Below the pieces are notes generated by a model that saw only the letters and a program-made list of their open reading frames with translations, searched no databases and was not told the DNA's origin. 54,430 nucleotides of DNA from Euryarchaeota archaeon RBG_19FT_COMBO_56_21. GTDB lineage: Archaea; Thermoplasmatota; Thermoplasmata; UBA10834. Positions 1 to 9,973 of this stretch are shown piece by piece (position 1 is the stretch's first letter; every line of letters starts with the position of its first letter). Made by a program: the position numbers and the translations under genes. Location of the stretch: positions 1 through 54,430 of the forward strand of contig MGWC01000001.1 of assembly GCA_001800815.1 (NCBI GenBank), given 5' to 3'.

Positions 1-146
1 GTACCGATAAGTATTATATACTCTGGAGGCCATTTTATTGCCTGTCCGACACGTGTCGGACTTCACTGGGATGGGATGCAGAGACAGCGACCTAGAGATA
101 TCTTCATCAGGCCATGTTTTCGCGTCCCCCACTGAGAGGGAAATCG

Positions 147-3100
147 ATGTACCTAAAGGAGATCGAGCTCGAGAACTTCAAGTCCTTCGCGAGGAAGAGG
201 AGAATCCCGCTCTTGCAGGGCTTCACGTGCGTGACGGGGCCGAACGGAGCTGGCAAGTCGAACATCTCTGACGCCATCCTGTTCGTCCTGGGCCCGAAGA
301 GCTCAAGGGTCATCAGGGCAGGCAAGCTCACCGACCTGATATTCAACGGCGGGAAGGACAAGAAGGCAGCGAAGGAGTGCACGGTCAGTCTGATCTTCGA
401 CAACTCGGATCGCTTGATACCGATCGACTCCCAGACGGTTAAGCTGACCAGGACTGTTAGGGTCTCCGAGAACAACGCCGAAGGCTACTATTCCTACTTC
501 TACGTCAACGACCGGAAATCCTCCCTGGGAGAGTTCGACAACCTACTGGCGAACGCAAGGATATCCGCAGACGGGTACAACTTCGTCCAGCAAGGGGACA
601 TAACCAGGATCACCTCGATGAGCAATCTCGAGCGAAGGCGAATTCTTGACGACATTGCTGGGATCACCAAGTTCGACGAGGAGATCCAGAGCGCCGAGAA
701 AGAGAAGCTGGCAGCCGAGGAGAACATCGGCAGGCTCACGATCATCCTGGACGAGATCAAGAAGCAGATGAAGCAGCTCGATTCGGACCGCGACGGGGCC
801 CTGAAGTACAAGGACCTGCACGACAAGCATGGCATCGCACAAGCGTGCCTGGTTCTCAAGCGGAAGGAGTCGGTCGACAGGGAGATATCATCCCTGAGCG
901 AGCAGGTCACGAACTACACCTCAGAGAAGGAGAAGGCGGAGAAGAAGCAGGAGGAGCTGCGCCAGCAGCTCTACGGCATAGTCGTTGAGCTCGCCCAGGT
1001 CGAGCAGGAGATAAACGATCGAGGCGGCGAGGAGGCCAAGCAGATCAAGGAGAAGATTGACAACCTCAGGATCGAGATCGCACGCGCCAAGGACGCCGTC
1101 TCGAACTCCGAGGAGGCCATCGTCAATCTCAAGGAAGTCAGGAAGGCCCAGTCGGAGGACCTGAAGGCGGTCCAGAAGGACTTGGCCGCACTCGAGGAGA
1201 AGCTTGCACCTTTCAAGGACCAGCTGGAAACGAAGTCAAAGGTACTGGAAAAGAAACGCTCGCAGCTTACCACTCACCATGACGAGATATCGAAGTCGGA
1301 TTCGGACCTGAGCAACCTGCAGAAGGAAGCACTGAGCCTGTCCGTGGAGGTCACTGGAAAGGAAGAGAAGCTCCATGCGCTCAGGCTGGAGCAGGACCGA
1401 CTCGATGACCGCATCCAGAGGCTGAGGATAGATATCGGCAATCTGGAGGAAACGAAGAAGACCTACGAGTTCGAACTCAAGGACGCCGAGTGGTCGATCA
1501 AGGAGATAAAGAGCGAGACCAAGAGCTCGAACCAGGGGACGAGAAAGCTTCAGGAAGAATACCAATCCAAGCGGAACAAGGAGAGGAAGCTCCTTGACCA
1601 ATACCAGGATCTCGACAACGCGATCAAGACCCTCACCCGGGAATACACCCAGATGAAGGCAGAGGCGGAGGCCGTTGACCAGGTCCGGAGGGGCTACACT
1701 AACGCTGTCAGCACTATCCTTGAGGCGAGAGACAAGGGTGCCATCAAGGGAGTTCACGGGACAGTGGCCGAGCTTGCGGAAGTAGACGAAGGATACGAGA
1801 CCGCCGTCAATGTAGCAGCCGGCTCGAGGATGCAGGCGATTGTGGTAGACAGTGATGCGGTCGCTGCGGAATGCATATCATACCTCAAGAAGAGCAAGAT
1901 CGGTCGCGCCACCTTCCTGCCGATCAATAAGATGGTAGATGGAAGGCCGAGGGGCAAGGCCATACTCGCGTCCAAGAGCTCAGTCGGATTCGCGATCGAC
2001 CTCGTCAAGTTCGACGAAAAGTACCGGACAGCGTTCTGGTTCGTCCTGGGTGACACTGTCGTCGTGAAGAACTTGGACGAGGCCAGGAAACTGATGGGCG
2101 GGATAAGGCTGGTAACGCTCGACGGTGAGCTCGCGGAAGCTAGCGGCGCGATGGTGGGCGGCACGCTCGAGAAGAACCTTGTCAAGATAGGTGCACCGTC
2201 CGAGAACAGGATCGAGAAGAAGGCGGCCGAGCTCAGGAACGCCATCGAGGAGGCCGAGAAGGTTCAGGGCGAGCTCACGCAGCTGAAGACTGACATCGCA
2301 CAACTGGAGGCGACCATCCGGGATATGAACGCGAAGGATGGCGGCGAGAGCGTCAAGGTCAGCACGCTCGAGGCGAAGAAGAAAGAGTTCGATGTCAAGC
2401 TCAAATCGATTGAGGAAGAGCTCAACGCCAAGAACAAGGACCTCTCGGACACGCTCGATCTGGTTGAGAGGACGAAGGAGGATGTCGGGAGGTTCGAGAA
2501 GGATATCGAGGGGACGAAGAAGAAGAAGGAGGCCAAGGACAAGAAGCTCCTCGAGGCCACCCCCAACGAGCTATCGAAGGCGCTAAAGGAGCTCGAGGCA
2601 GAGATATTCTACCTCGCGAACGAAGTCGCGAGCCTAAATTCCGAGATTCAGACCGGCACGAAGCAGATCGAGATAGTCCAGGCTAGGAGAGCCGAGCTCG
2701 AGACCGGCATCAAGAGCACGGACGAGAACATGGCCGCCCAGAAGGTCAAGGGCAAGGAGGGAGCCGAGAGCCAGGAGAAGATGGATACCGAGCTCAAGGC
2801 CCTGCAGAAGATGGAGCGGTCGATGGGCGACGAGCTCAACTCGCTACGCACGAAGAGAGACTCACTCTACAAGAAGAAGACCGACACCGACGCCAACATA
2901 GACAAGGCGGTCACCAAGGTCCAAACCTCGACTGATTTCGTCATGAGCCTGCAGACGAAGGTCGCGGAGGCAGAGAAGAAACTGCAAGAGGCCGAGGCAG
3001 AGCTTGCACAGTACGCGAATGTGAAGCTCCCCGAGGAGATTCCGTCGATGGAGGACCTGAGGATCACCGTCACGGACTGCGAGCGCCAGATGGCTTCGCT

Positions 3101-3755
3101 GGGCGCGGTCAACCTCAAGGCGATCGACGACTACGAGGACCGCAAGCAGCGCTTCGAGAGCCTGAAACTGGAAATCAGCCAGCTCGAGAAGCAGAAGACG
3201 AACCTCAACAAGCTTGTCGCCGAGCTGAACGACAAGAAGACCATTGGATTCATGAGGATTTTCGGAGGGATCAACGAGAACTTCAAGAAGGTCTTCGCCG
3301 AGCTGTCAGGTGGCGGAGATGCAGAGCTTCTCCTTGAGAACGAACAGGTCCCGCTCGCGGGCGGGCTGATAATGAAGGCCAGGCCGAGGGACAAGAAGGG
3401 CGTGAGGATGGAGGCGCTGTCAGGAGGAGAGAAGTCTCTGACCGCCCTGTCGTTCATCATGGCCATTCAGTCCCACCAGCCATCGCCATTCTACCTACTC
3501 GACGAGGTCGATATGTTCCTCGACGGCATCAACGCGGAGAACGTCGCGAAGGCCGTCAAGAGGGGCTCGAAGAACGCGCAGTTCATTCAGATATCCCTCA
3601 GGAATGTCACTCTGAAGGAATCAGACCACATAATCGGCGTCACGATGCAGCATGAGGGCATATCGGACATCGTGATGAAGCCGAACATCGGCGAGGGAAC
3701 CGAGGAAGTCCCCGAGGAACCTTCGGAGCAGAGGACGGAAGAGGAGGCAGCCTAG
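147..3755 (+). CDS. smc: Chromosome segregation protein SMC
   Basis: Walker A GPNGAGKSN near the N-terminus, long coiled coils, hinge, C-terminal LSGGEKSLTALSFI and Walker B FYLLDEVDMFLD. ORF opens at 114; start at 147 (MYLKEIELENFKSF) is preferred. Confidence 0.96.
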   Translation: MYLKEIELENFKSFARKRRIPLLQGFTCVTGPNGAGKSNISDAILFVLGPKSSRVIRAGKLTDLIFNGGKDKKAAKECTVSLIFDNSDRLIPIDSQTVKLTRTVRVSENNAEGYYSYFYVNDRKSSLGEFDNLLANARISADGYNFVQQGDITRITSMSNLERRRILDDIAGITKFDEEIQSAEKEKLAAEENIGRLTIILDEIKKQMKQLDSDRDGALKYKDLHDKHGIAQACLVLKRKESVDREISSLSEQVTNYTSEKEKAEKKQEELRQQLYGIVVELAQVEQEINDRGGEEAKQIKEKIDNLRIEIARAKDAVSNSEEAIVNLKEVRKAQSEDLKAVQKDLAALEEKLAPFKDQLETKSKVLEKKRSQLTTHHDEISKSDSDLSNLQKEALSLSVEVTGKEEKLHALRLEQDRLDDRIQRLRIDIGNLEETKKTYEFELKDAEWSIKEIKSETKSSNQGTRKLQEEYQSKRNKERKLLDQYQDLDNAIKTLTREYTQMKAEAEAVDQVRRGYTNAVSTILEARDKGAIKGVHGTVAELAEVDEGYETAVNVAAGSRMQAIVVDSDAVAAECISYLKKSKIGRATFLPINKMVDGRPRGKAILASKSSVGFAIDLVKFDEKYRTAFWFVLGDTVVVKNLDEARKLMGGIRLVTLDGELAEASGAMVGGTLEKNLVKIGAPSENRIEKKAAELRNAIEEAEKVQGELTQLKTDIAQLEATIRDMNAKDGGESVKVSTLEAKKKEFDVKLKSIEEELNAKNKDLSDTLDLVERTKEDVGRFEKDIEGTKKKKEAKDKKLLEATPNELSKALKELEAEIFYLANEVASLNSEIQTGTKQIEIVQARRAELETGIKSTDENMAAQKVKGKEGAESQEKMDTELKALQKMERSMGDELNSLRTKRDSLYKKKTDTDANIDKAVTKVQTSTDFVMSLQTKVAEAEKKLQEAEAELAQYANVKLPEEIPSMEDLRITVTDCERQMASLGAVNLKAIDDYEDRKQRFESLKLEISQLEKQKTNLNKLVAELNDKKTIGFMRIFGGINENFKKVFAELSGGGDAELLLENEQVPLAGGLIMKARPRDKKGVRMEALSGGEKSLTALSFIMAIQSHQPSPFYLLDEVDMFLDGINAENVAKAVKRGSKNAQFIQISLRNVTLKESDHIIGVTMQHEGISDIVMKPNIGEGTEEVPEEPSEQRTEEEAA

Positions 3756-4685
3756 ATGAGCTTCACGACCGAGTGCACCGACGTGCTGAACCACCTGATG
3801 TTCCAGAAGGCAATCATCGAAGACGACGCAGTCGCGGGTAGAGAGCAGAAGATCGAGAACTATCTCAAGATGGTGGGCGATATGCGCACGGGCGCATTGA
3901 CGCCATCGGAGGACCCCTTCGAGCAGAGCGTCGCCATGGTCTTCGAGCTGGTCGTCAACAGCCGCATGGACCCGTGGGACATCAACCTGATAGAGTTCTC
4001 AAAGATGTATCTGGCCAGGGTCCGAAAGGCAAACGAACTCAACCTCATCATCGCTGGAAAGATAGTCTACATGGCCTGGGAGATCCTGAAGCTGCAGACG
4101 GAGCAGGTCCTTCAACGCGTCGACCGACCGGAGCAGGTCGAAATGATGTTCGAAGGTTGGGACACGGATCACCTAGACCTGTTCGTGGATCCGTTCGACC
4201 TCGGCAGCGGTGAGGCTCTCCTTCACACGGATGAGCCCCCGATAGACGAGAAGGTAAGACGCAGGGGCGAGCGGCCCGTTACGCTCATAGACCTCTTGGA
4301 CGCGTTCGAGGAAGCGAAGAAGGAGGCGGACATCCGCCAAGAGCTTTCCAAGTTCATGCAGAAGTACAAGAGGCCGGATTTCGACGACAAGGCACACAAG
4401 GAGAGTCTCGAAGAGGACATCGCCCAGGTCTGGGAAAGGATACAGAAGTACGGGCAGGGCTCCGTGGCAGTCACGGACCTATACGCTGGGGGCAAGGAAG
4501 ACCGGATCAAAGTGTTCATATCAGTCCTGTTCCTCGCACAGATGGGAAAGATACAGGTGTGGCAAGAGAAGATGCCCTTCGGTGAGATCTTCCTAGAGGT
4601 CAAGGTTCCCTGGGACATCGCGCAGCTCGAAGACGCGTCTGCACTCGTGAGCGAGAAGATCGAAGAGGTCCCGGTGGTTAAGTGA
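3756..4685 (+). CDS. scpA: Segregation and condensation protein A (kleisin)
   Basis: Abuts smc and is followed by scpB; PFEQSVAMVFELVVNSRMDPWDINLIEFSKMYL is ScpA-like. Confidence 0.9.
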   Translation: MSFTTECTDVLNHLMFQKAIIEDDAVAGREQKIENYLKMVGDMRTGALTPSEDPFEQSVAMVFELVVNSRMDPWDINLIEFSKMYLARVRKANELNLIIAGKIVYMAWEILKLQTEQVLQRVDRPEQVEMMFEGWDTDHLDLFVDPFDLGSGEALLHTDEPPIDEKVRRRGERPVTLIDLLDAFEEAKKEADIRQELSKFMQKYKRPDFDDKAHKESLEEDIAQVWERIQKYGQGSVAVTDLYAGGKEDRIKVFISVLFLAQMGKIQVWQEKMPFGEIFLEVKVPWDIAQLEDASALVSEKIEEVPVVK

Positions 4686-5200
4686 ACAGCGAAAGGATCA
4701 TCGAGGCCGAACTTTTCTCGGCCGCGAAGCCAGTGACAGTCACGGACCTCCAGACCGCTTCGGGGCTGGATGCGAGAACCATAAGGTCCGCACTGAAGAA
4801 GCTCATGGATGAGTACAACGAATCCGAGAGGGCGATTGAAATCGCCAAGATGGGCCCGCGCTACGCCATGCAGGTCAAGAAGGATTTCTCGAAGGAGGCC
4901 GGCAGGCTTGCAAATCTGAAGATACCGAAGGATGTCCTCAAGACGGCATCGCTTATCGCCTACTATCAACCAGTCCTGCAGAGCAAGATGTTCGACCTGA
5001 TTGGCAACAGGATATACGACGACGTGAAGGAGCTCATCGACCTCGGGCTCGTGAAGGCGAAACCTAAACGCAAGAGCGTCGAGCTGACGACGACCAAGAA
5101 GTTCATCGAGACGTTCGGAATAGACGCGCGCTCGCGCGGCGATGTCAAGGCTTGGCTCGAGGAACGCATCACGAAGATGACGGGTAAAGCCCCGCGCTAG
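4682..5200 (+). CDS. scpB: Segregation and condensation protein B
   Basis: wHTH protein with GTG start overlapping the scpA stop (GTGA); LKTASLIAYYQPVLQSKMFDLIGNRIYDDVKELIDLGLV is typical of ScpB. Confidence 0.88.
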   Translation: MNSERIIEAELFSAAKPVTVTDLQTASGLDARTIRSALKKLMDEYNESERAIEIAKMGPRYAMQVKKDFSKEAGRLANLKIPKDVLKTASLIAYYQPVLQSKMFDLIGNRIYDDVKELIDLGLVKAKPKRKSVELTTTKKFIETFGIDARSRGDVKAWLEERITKMTGKAPR

Positions 5201-5244
5201 CCGTGCGAACCCTCCATCCAGCATCATTCAGATAATGCGGAAAG

Positions 5245-5253
5245 CTTTAAATG
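5245..5253 (+). promoter_or_regulatory. TATA box for the Sm-like gene
   Basis: CTTTAAATG about 32-40 nt upstream of the 5285 ATG. Confidence 0.5.
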
Positions 5254-5284
5254 CGGCCCAGCCATTGACGAGACTGTGATTTAA

Positions 5285-5500
5285 ATGGTGATGCCTCTAA
5301 GCTTGCTTGAGAAATCCATGAACAAGAAGGTTTCTTTGCTGCTTAAGGACAGCAGACTTCTTGTGGGCACACTCGTTGGATTTGATGACTACCTGAACAT
5401 GGTCCTTGAGAACACCGAGGAGACGAACGGCGACCAGGTGAAGCGCATGGGGACAGTGATCCTGCGCGGGAACAATGTCGTGAGCATATCCCCTCTATGA
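5285..5500 (+). CDS. Sm-like (LSm) RNA-binding protein
   Basis: 71 aa; LLKDSRLLVGTLVGFDDYLNMVLENTEE and MGTVILRGNNVVSISPL match Sm1/Sm2 motifs. Confidence 0.93.
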   Translation: MVMPLSLLEKSMNKKVSLLLKDSRLLVGTLVGFDDYLNMVLENTEETNGDQVKRMGTVILRGNNVVSISPL

Positions 5501-5570
5501 ATTCTGCTGGTTTCTGACAATACTGACTTCCAGCATCAGCGCTCTGGACCATTTCCCGCCCACACCATGC

Positions 5571-5579
5571 TTTTATAGA
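5571..5579 (+). promoter_or_regulatory. TATA box for the nucleotidyltransferase gene
   Basis: TTTTATAGA about 25-30 nt upstream of the GTG start at 5602, consistent with leaderless transcription. Confidence 0.5.
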
Positions 5580-5601
5580 TTCCATTCTCATCCAGAATGC
5601 C

Positions 5602-6585
5602 GTGAAGGCAGTACTCCTCGTAGGGGGAATGGGCACGCGTCTCAGACCCTTGACGTACAGGATCCCGAAGCCGCTGGTGCCCGTCATGGGAAAGCCCCTC
5701 ATGATGCACGTGATAGATTCCATCCCGAAAGAGGTCGACGAGGTCATCATTCCCGTGAGCTACAAGAAGCAGGTCATGGAGGAGTATCTTGCGAAGAATC
5801 CTCCTAAGAGGAAGGTCACCCTCGTCGACGAGCCCGAACCTCTTGGCACGGGGGGCGCAATCAAGAACGTCGAGAACCGCATTGACGGTCAGTTCCTCGT
5901 AATAAACGGGGATAGCGTGTCATCTCTCGATATCGCCAAGTTCATCGCTTTCCATAGGCATAAGAAGGCCTTCGCAACGATTTCGCTGTGGCCGGTTGAA
6001 GACCCAACACCTTACGGAGTTGTGGACCTCTCAGAGGACGGTAGGATACGGCGTTTTCAGGAGAAACCGAAACGTGAGGAGGCTTTCTCCAACCTCATCA
6101 ACGCGGGCGTGTACGCGCTCGAGCACGATATTCTGGACTTCATCGGCAAAGGGTTCGTATCCATGGAGAGAGAAGTCTTTCCGAGAATCCTCGACCGAGG
6201 CATGTACGGCATGTGCTTCGATGGCCACTGGATCGACTGCGGCCGGCGCGAGGACCTCCTGAGGGCACACTGGACGCTGATGGGAGAACAACTTCAGAAG
6301 ATAGACAAATCATCGGTCCACGAAGGAGCGGAAATTCGCAGACCGGTAGTCCTGGAGGGCAATTCCGTTGTCGCTGGCGCCTCCATCGGACCATATGCGT
6401 ATATCTCTGCCAGTGCGGTGGTTGGGCTTCGCTCGAGGATCGAGAGGTCCGTGGTGCTGGAAAATGCGAGAATCGGCACGAGGTGCACGATTGTCAACTC
6501 GATCATCGATGCGGGCGTGACCGTGCCTGACGGAGCTCATGTCGAGTCCAAGATTATCAGCAACGCGAAGCACGAACAGGGGTAG
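5602..6585 (+). CDS. NDP-sugar pyrophosphorylase / sugar-phosphate nucleotidyltransferase
   Basis: KAVLLVGGMGTRLRPLTYRIPKPLVPVMGKPLM N-terminal signature and C-terminal left-handed beta-helix-like hexad repeats; GTG start. Confidence 0.92.
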   Translation: MKAVLLVGGMGTRLRPLTYRIPKPLVPVMGKPLMMHVIDSIPKEVDEVIIPVSYKKQVMEEYLAKNPPKRKVTLVDEPEPLGTGGAIKNVENRIDGQFLVINGDSVSSLDIAKFIAFHRHKKAFATISLWPVEDPTPYGVVDLSEDGRIRRFQEKPKREEAFSNLINAGVYALEHDILDFIGKGFVSMEREVFPRILDRGMYGMCFDGHWIDCGRREDLLRAHWTLMGEQLQKIDKSSVHEGAEIRRPVVLEGNSVVAGASIGPYAYISASAVVGLRSRIERSVVLENARIGTRCTIVNSIIDAGVTVPDGAHVESKIISNAKHEQG

Positions 6586-6594
6586 GCGTATTCG

Positions 6595-6822
6595 ATGGCC
6601 AAGAAGCTGCGCAAGGTAACCACTCCCCCAAGACTCTTGCTGCTAGAACTACTGATACCTTGGGTCGCGATGGGCCTTGCGACCCTGCTGGGAGTGTACT
6701 TGGGGTTCGGAGATATCGCCATCACCGTCTTCGCATTGGCCTGCGCGCTCACGACAACCGTGATCGTGAGGTTCTGGGAGCAGAGACGGAGACGCGTTCT
6801 CGCGCGTAATCTAAAGACCTAG
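6595..6822 (+). CDS. Small membrane protein, two predicted TM helices
   Basis: 75 aa with two hydrophobic stretches and a basic C-terminus; just downstream of the nucleotidyltransferase. Confidence 0.55.
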   Translation: MAKKLRKVTTPPRLLLLELLIPWVAMGLATLLGVYLGFGDIAITVFALACALTTTVIVRFWEQRRRRVLARNLKT

Positions 6823-7824
6823 GGCTATCAACAGCAGGAAGGTCATACCAGCGATGGTCGCGGAAGCCGGTATCGTCAGGATCCACGCAGCCACGATTTT
6901 CCGGCCAACCCCCCACCTCACTGCTGACAACCTGCGCGTAGCGCCTACTCCCATTATGCCCCCTGATATCGTATGTGTTGTGCTCACTGGGATACCGAGG
7001 TTCGCTGTCCCATACAGCAACATCGCCGCCCCAGTCTCTGCGCAGAACCCCTGGTAAGGGTCGAGTTTCGTTATCCTGGAGGCCATTGTCTTGACGATCC
7101 TCCACCCTCCAAAGAAAGTCCCCAGGGATATCGCAGCGTGACATGCCACCATGACCCAGAGCGGGACAATGAACTCGGTCATGCTGGATGAACCGGGAGT
7201 ATCAATGAGCAAAACCAGAGTAATGATGCCCATTCCCTTCTGTGCGTCGTTCGTTCCGTGCGTGAATGAGTAGAAAGCAGATGACCCTAGTTGCAGCTTC
7301 CTGAACCACCGGTTGACGACCGTCCTGGAGAGCTTCCGAGCGATGCGCATGACAACGACGGTAAGAACGAAAGCCGCGGTCAGGCCAGCCAGCGGAGATA
7401 TCACTATGAACGAAACGGTCTTCATGGTTCCGCCCCAGACTATGGCGCTCAGGCCGGCAACCGCTCCCCCGGCGCCAATCAGTCCACCCACAAGCGCATG
7501 ACTGCTCGAAGTTGGGATGCCGAACCACCAAGTGATGATGTCCCATACGATAGCGCCCACTACTGCGCAGAACACCAGGAGCACGCCGTGCTCAAAGACC
7601 AATTCAGTGTCGATGATGCCCTTGCCTACTGTCTTGGCCACTTCTTGACCCACTATGATTCCGAGGAAATTGAATATCGCAGCCATGCTGACCGCCGCAA
7701 GAGGAGACAGCACCCTAGTGGCAATGATAGTGGCAATGGAGTTGGCAGAATCGTGAAACCCATTGACGAAATCGAAGCCAAGAGTCATCATTATCGTGAT
7801 GGCCGCGAGGCTGAGAAGTTCCAT
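6811..7824 (-). CDS. PiT-family inorganic phosphate transporter
   Basis: GFDFVNGFHDSANSIATIIATRVLSP and FYSFTHGTNDAQKGMGII are PiT signatures. Confidence 0.95.
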   Translation of the reverse strand: MELLSLAAITIMMTLGFDFVNGFHDSANSIATIIATRVLSPLAAVSMAAIFNFLGIIVGQEVAKTVGKGIIDTELVFEHGVLLVFCAVVGAIVWDIITWWFGIPTSSSHALVGGLIGAGGAVAGLSAIVWGGTMKTVSFIVISPLAGLTAAFVLTVVVMRIARKLSRTVVNRWFRKLQLGSSAFYSFTHGTNDAQKGMGIITLVLLIDTPGSSSMTEFIVPLWVMVACHAAISLGTFFGGWRIVKTMASRITKLDPYQGFCAETGAAMLLYGTANLGIPVSTTHTISGGIMGVGATRRLSAVRWGVGRKIVAAWILTIPASATIAGMTFLLLIALGL

Positions 7825-7833
7825 CGAATCGAC

Positions 7834-8463
7834 CTACGAATTCTTGACAAAAACGTCCTTTATAACGTCTGCGGCATCTTCGCACTTGTCAGTGGCCATC
7901 TCCAAATTCTCATAGACCTCTTTAAGCTTGATGATATCAACGGCATCGTGCTTCTTAAAGAGGTTTGCCACCGCCACGTGAGTGATGTCATCCGCAAGAT
8001 TCTCAAGCCTGTTAACTTCGATACAGTGCTTCAGTATTTCGTTCTTCTTCTTGAAATTCCTGAGGTCCTTGACCGCGTGGTTGACTTCTCCAGCCGAACT
8101 CAGGATGACCTCAGCCAATCTGACCATGTCCGGGGGAACCGTCTTGAGCTCGTAAGACCACATCCTGTGCGAGGCGGCTTCGATGAAGTCCAGGATATCA
8201 TCCAGGCGCGAGGCGAGCTTGGACAAATCGTCATGATCGATAGGAGTCACGAAGGTTTTGTTCAGAGCCTCAGCCAGCTGGTGAACGACCTCGTCTCCCT
8301 TGTGCTCAATCTCTTTGATTTTATTCCTCTTCTCAGCGACGCTGCTGAAGTCCTTGGTCATCTCGAGGAGCGCCTCAGCACCCTCGAGTACTATGTCAGC
8401 CTGCATCTCCAGCATCTCGAAGAAATGCTTTTCCTGAGGAATTATCCATTCCTTGAAACCCAT
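7834..8463 (-). CDS. DUF47 / PhoU-like protein, partner of the PiT transporter
   Basis: All-alpha; IEHKGDEVVHQLAEALNKTFVTPIDHDDLSKLASRLDDILDFIEAAS is typical of DUF47. Immediately upstream of the PiT gene. Confidence 0.92.
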   Translation of the reverse strand: MGFKEWIIPQEKHFFEMLEMQADIVLEGAEALLEMTKDFSSVAEKRNKIKEIEHKGDEVVHQLAEALNKTFVTPIDHDDLSKLASRLDDILDFIEAASHRMWSYELKTVPPDMVRLAEVILSSAGEVNHAVKDLRNFKKKNEILKHCIEVNRLENLADDITHVAVANLFKKHDAVDIIKLKEVYENLEMATDKCEDAADVIKDVFVKNS

Positions 8464-8471
8464 CCGCTGTG

Positions 8472-8507
8472 CCCCCTGAAGGGGGATTACTTGTAGTGGC
8501 TATAAAC
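8472..8507 (-). promoter_or_regulatory. Promoter of the DUF47-PiT operon with palindrome
   Basis: Minus-strand TTTATA at about 8501-8506, followed by inverted repeat CCCCCTTCAGGGGG (8472-8485) at the predicted transcription start. Confidence 0.45.
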
Positions 8508-8570
8508 CCTTGTGGACTGACAAATGGAGATGATGCCTGGCACCTCGAAATCCAGACAAGGACCACAAGG

Positions 8571-8578
8571 TTTTATTT
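8571..8578 (+). promoter_or_regulatory. TATA box for the phosphosugar mutase gene
   Basis: TTTTATTT about 25-31 nt upstream of the ATG at 8602. Confidence 0.45.
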
Positions 8579-8601
8579 GCGATTCGAACATCACTGTGGC
8601 A

Positions 8602-9972
8602 ATGACCCAGGAGAAGAAGGCTCCCCGGCTCTTCGGAACGAACGGAGTCCGGGGCATCGTGAACTCTGACGAAATGGACCCAATGTTCGCGATGAAGCTC
8701 GGGATGGCGATCGGCTCCTTCATGAAAGGAAAGGTGATGATTGGCACAGACGCCCGCACCTCAAACGAGATGCTCAAGAGTGCCTGCGTTTCTGGACTAA
8801 TGGCGGTCGGATGCGATGTATCGGACTGCGGGGTTGTTCCGACACCGACCCTTCAGTATGCGGTCAAGATAGCCCAGGCTGCGGGAGGAGTGGTCATTAC
8901 AGCTTCCCACAACCCTCCGGAATTCAACGGAATCAAAGCCATCGACGCGGACGGAACTGAGATGGGCAGGGAGAATGAAGAGGCCATCGAGCGGATATAT
9001 CACGAAGGGCGCTTTACCCGTGCGGACTGGCGCAGAATCGGCCAGGTCACTCAGAATCTCACTGTGGTCGATAGATACATTGGGGGGATTCTCTCCAAGG
9101 TGGACGGCCTCGCTATCAGGAAAGCCAACTTGAGGATAGCGGTTGACTGCGGGAATGGAGCGTCGAGCCTCGTGACCCCCAAACTGCTCGAGCGACTGGG
9201 AGTGCGATACGTGACTCTCAATGCTGACCCGAATGGTGCATTCCCAGGACATAACAGCGAACCTGTTCCTGAGAATGCAGTGGATCTTGTCGAGCTGGTC
9301 AAATCGGGAGGCTTTGACTTCGGCGTCATCCACGATGGGGATGGCGACAGGACAATCTTCGTCGACGAGACCGGCAGATACCTTCAGGGAGACAGGAGCC
9401 TTGCAATCGTAGCCAACTACATCTGTTCTCTGAAACCCAACAGACTTATCGTCACCAATGTCGCCTCTTCCCAGTGCATCGAGGAGGCTGTGAAGATGGC
9501 TGGCGGCAGGATGCTCTACACGAGAGTGGGATCACCCACGATAGCTCGAGCAATGATGAAGGAAGGAGGGGTTTTCGGTGGTGAAGAGAATGGAGGTCTG
9601 ATCTTCGCGGAGTTCCAGTTCTGTAGAGACGGGGCCATGGCAGTGGCGAAGATGCTCGAGATTGTTGCGAAGACCGGACAACTCTCGAAGCTCAACGATC
9701 GCATCCCCTCATATTGTCAGTGCAAGAAGAAGACCGGATGTCCCGAGGGAAGGAAGCAGGCGGTCCTGCGGGAAATCGAGAAGGATGCCAAGGGGCTCAA
9801 GGTCGACACGACCGATGGCATCAAGATACTGTTCGACGAAGGCTGGGTCATAATTCGCCCTTCGGGAACCGAACCGATATTCCGAATATTCTCGGAATCC
9901 AAGACCGCTTCAAGGGCCGAGGAACTAGCTGAGAAATACAAGAAGAAGGTCGAGAAACTCGTCAACGGTTGA
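8602..9972 (+). CDS. glmM: Phosphoglucosamine mutase / phosphomannomutase family
   Basis: RLFGTNGVRGIVN, TASHNPPEFNGIKA, DGDGDR and RPSGTEPIFRIFSE motifs. Start moved from 8524 to the ATG at 8602. Confidence 0.92.
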   Translation: MTQEKKAPRLFGTNGVRGIVNSDEMDPMFAMKLGMAIGSFMKGKVMIGTDARTSNEMLKSACVSGLMAVGCDVSDCGVVPTPTLQYAVKIAQAAGGVVITASHNPPEFNGIKAIDADGTEMGRENEEAIERIYHEGRFTRADWRRIGQVTQNLTVVDRYIGGILSKVDGLAIRKANLRIAVDCGNGASSLVTPKLLERLGVRYVTLNADPNGAFPGHNSEPVPENAVDLVELVKSGGFDFGVIHDGDGDRTIFVDETGRYLQGDRSLAIVANYICSLKPNRLIVTNVASSQCIEEAVKMAGGRMLYTRVGSPTIARAMMKEGGVFGGEENGGLIFAEFQFCRDGAMAVAKMLEIVAKTGQLSKLNDRIPSYCQCKKKTGCPEGRKQAVLREIEKDAKGLKVDTTDGIKILFDEGWVIIRPSGTEPIFRIFSESKTASRAEELAEKYKKKVEKLVNG

Positions 9973-9973
9973 C

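Noticed and set aside
4223-5227. 334-aa minus ORF antisense to scpA/scpB
   Set aside because: Antisense to two confident genes; no recognisable motif.
7291-8496. 401-aa + strand ORF opposite the PiT and DUF47 genes
   Set aside because: Spans two well-supported minus-strand genes; composition (many His/Arg/Asp) is typical of an antisense shadow of GC-rich coding DNA.
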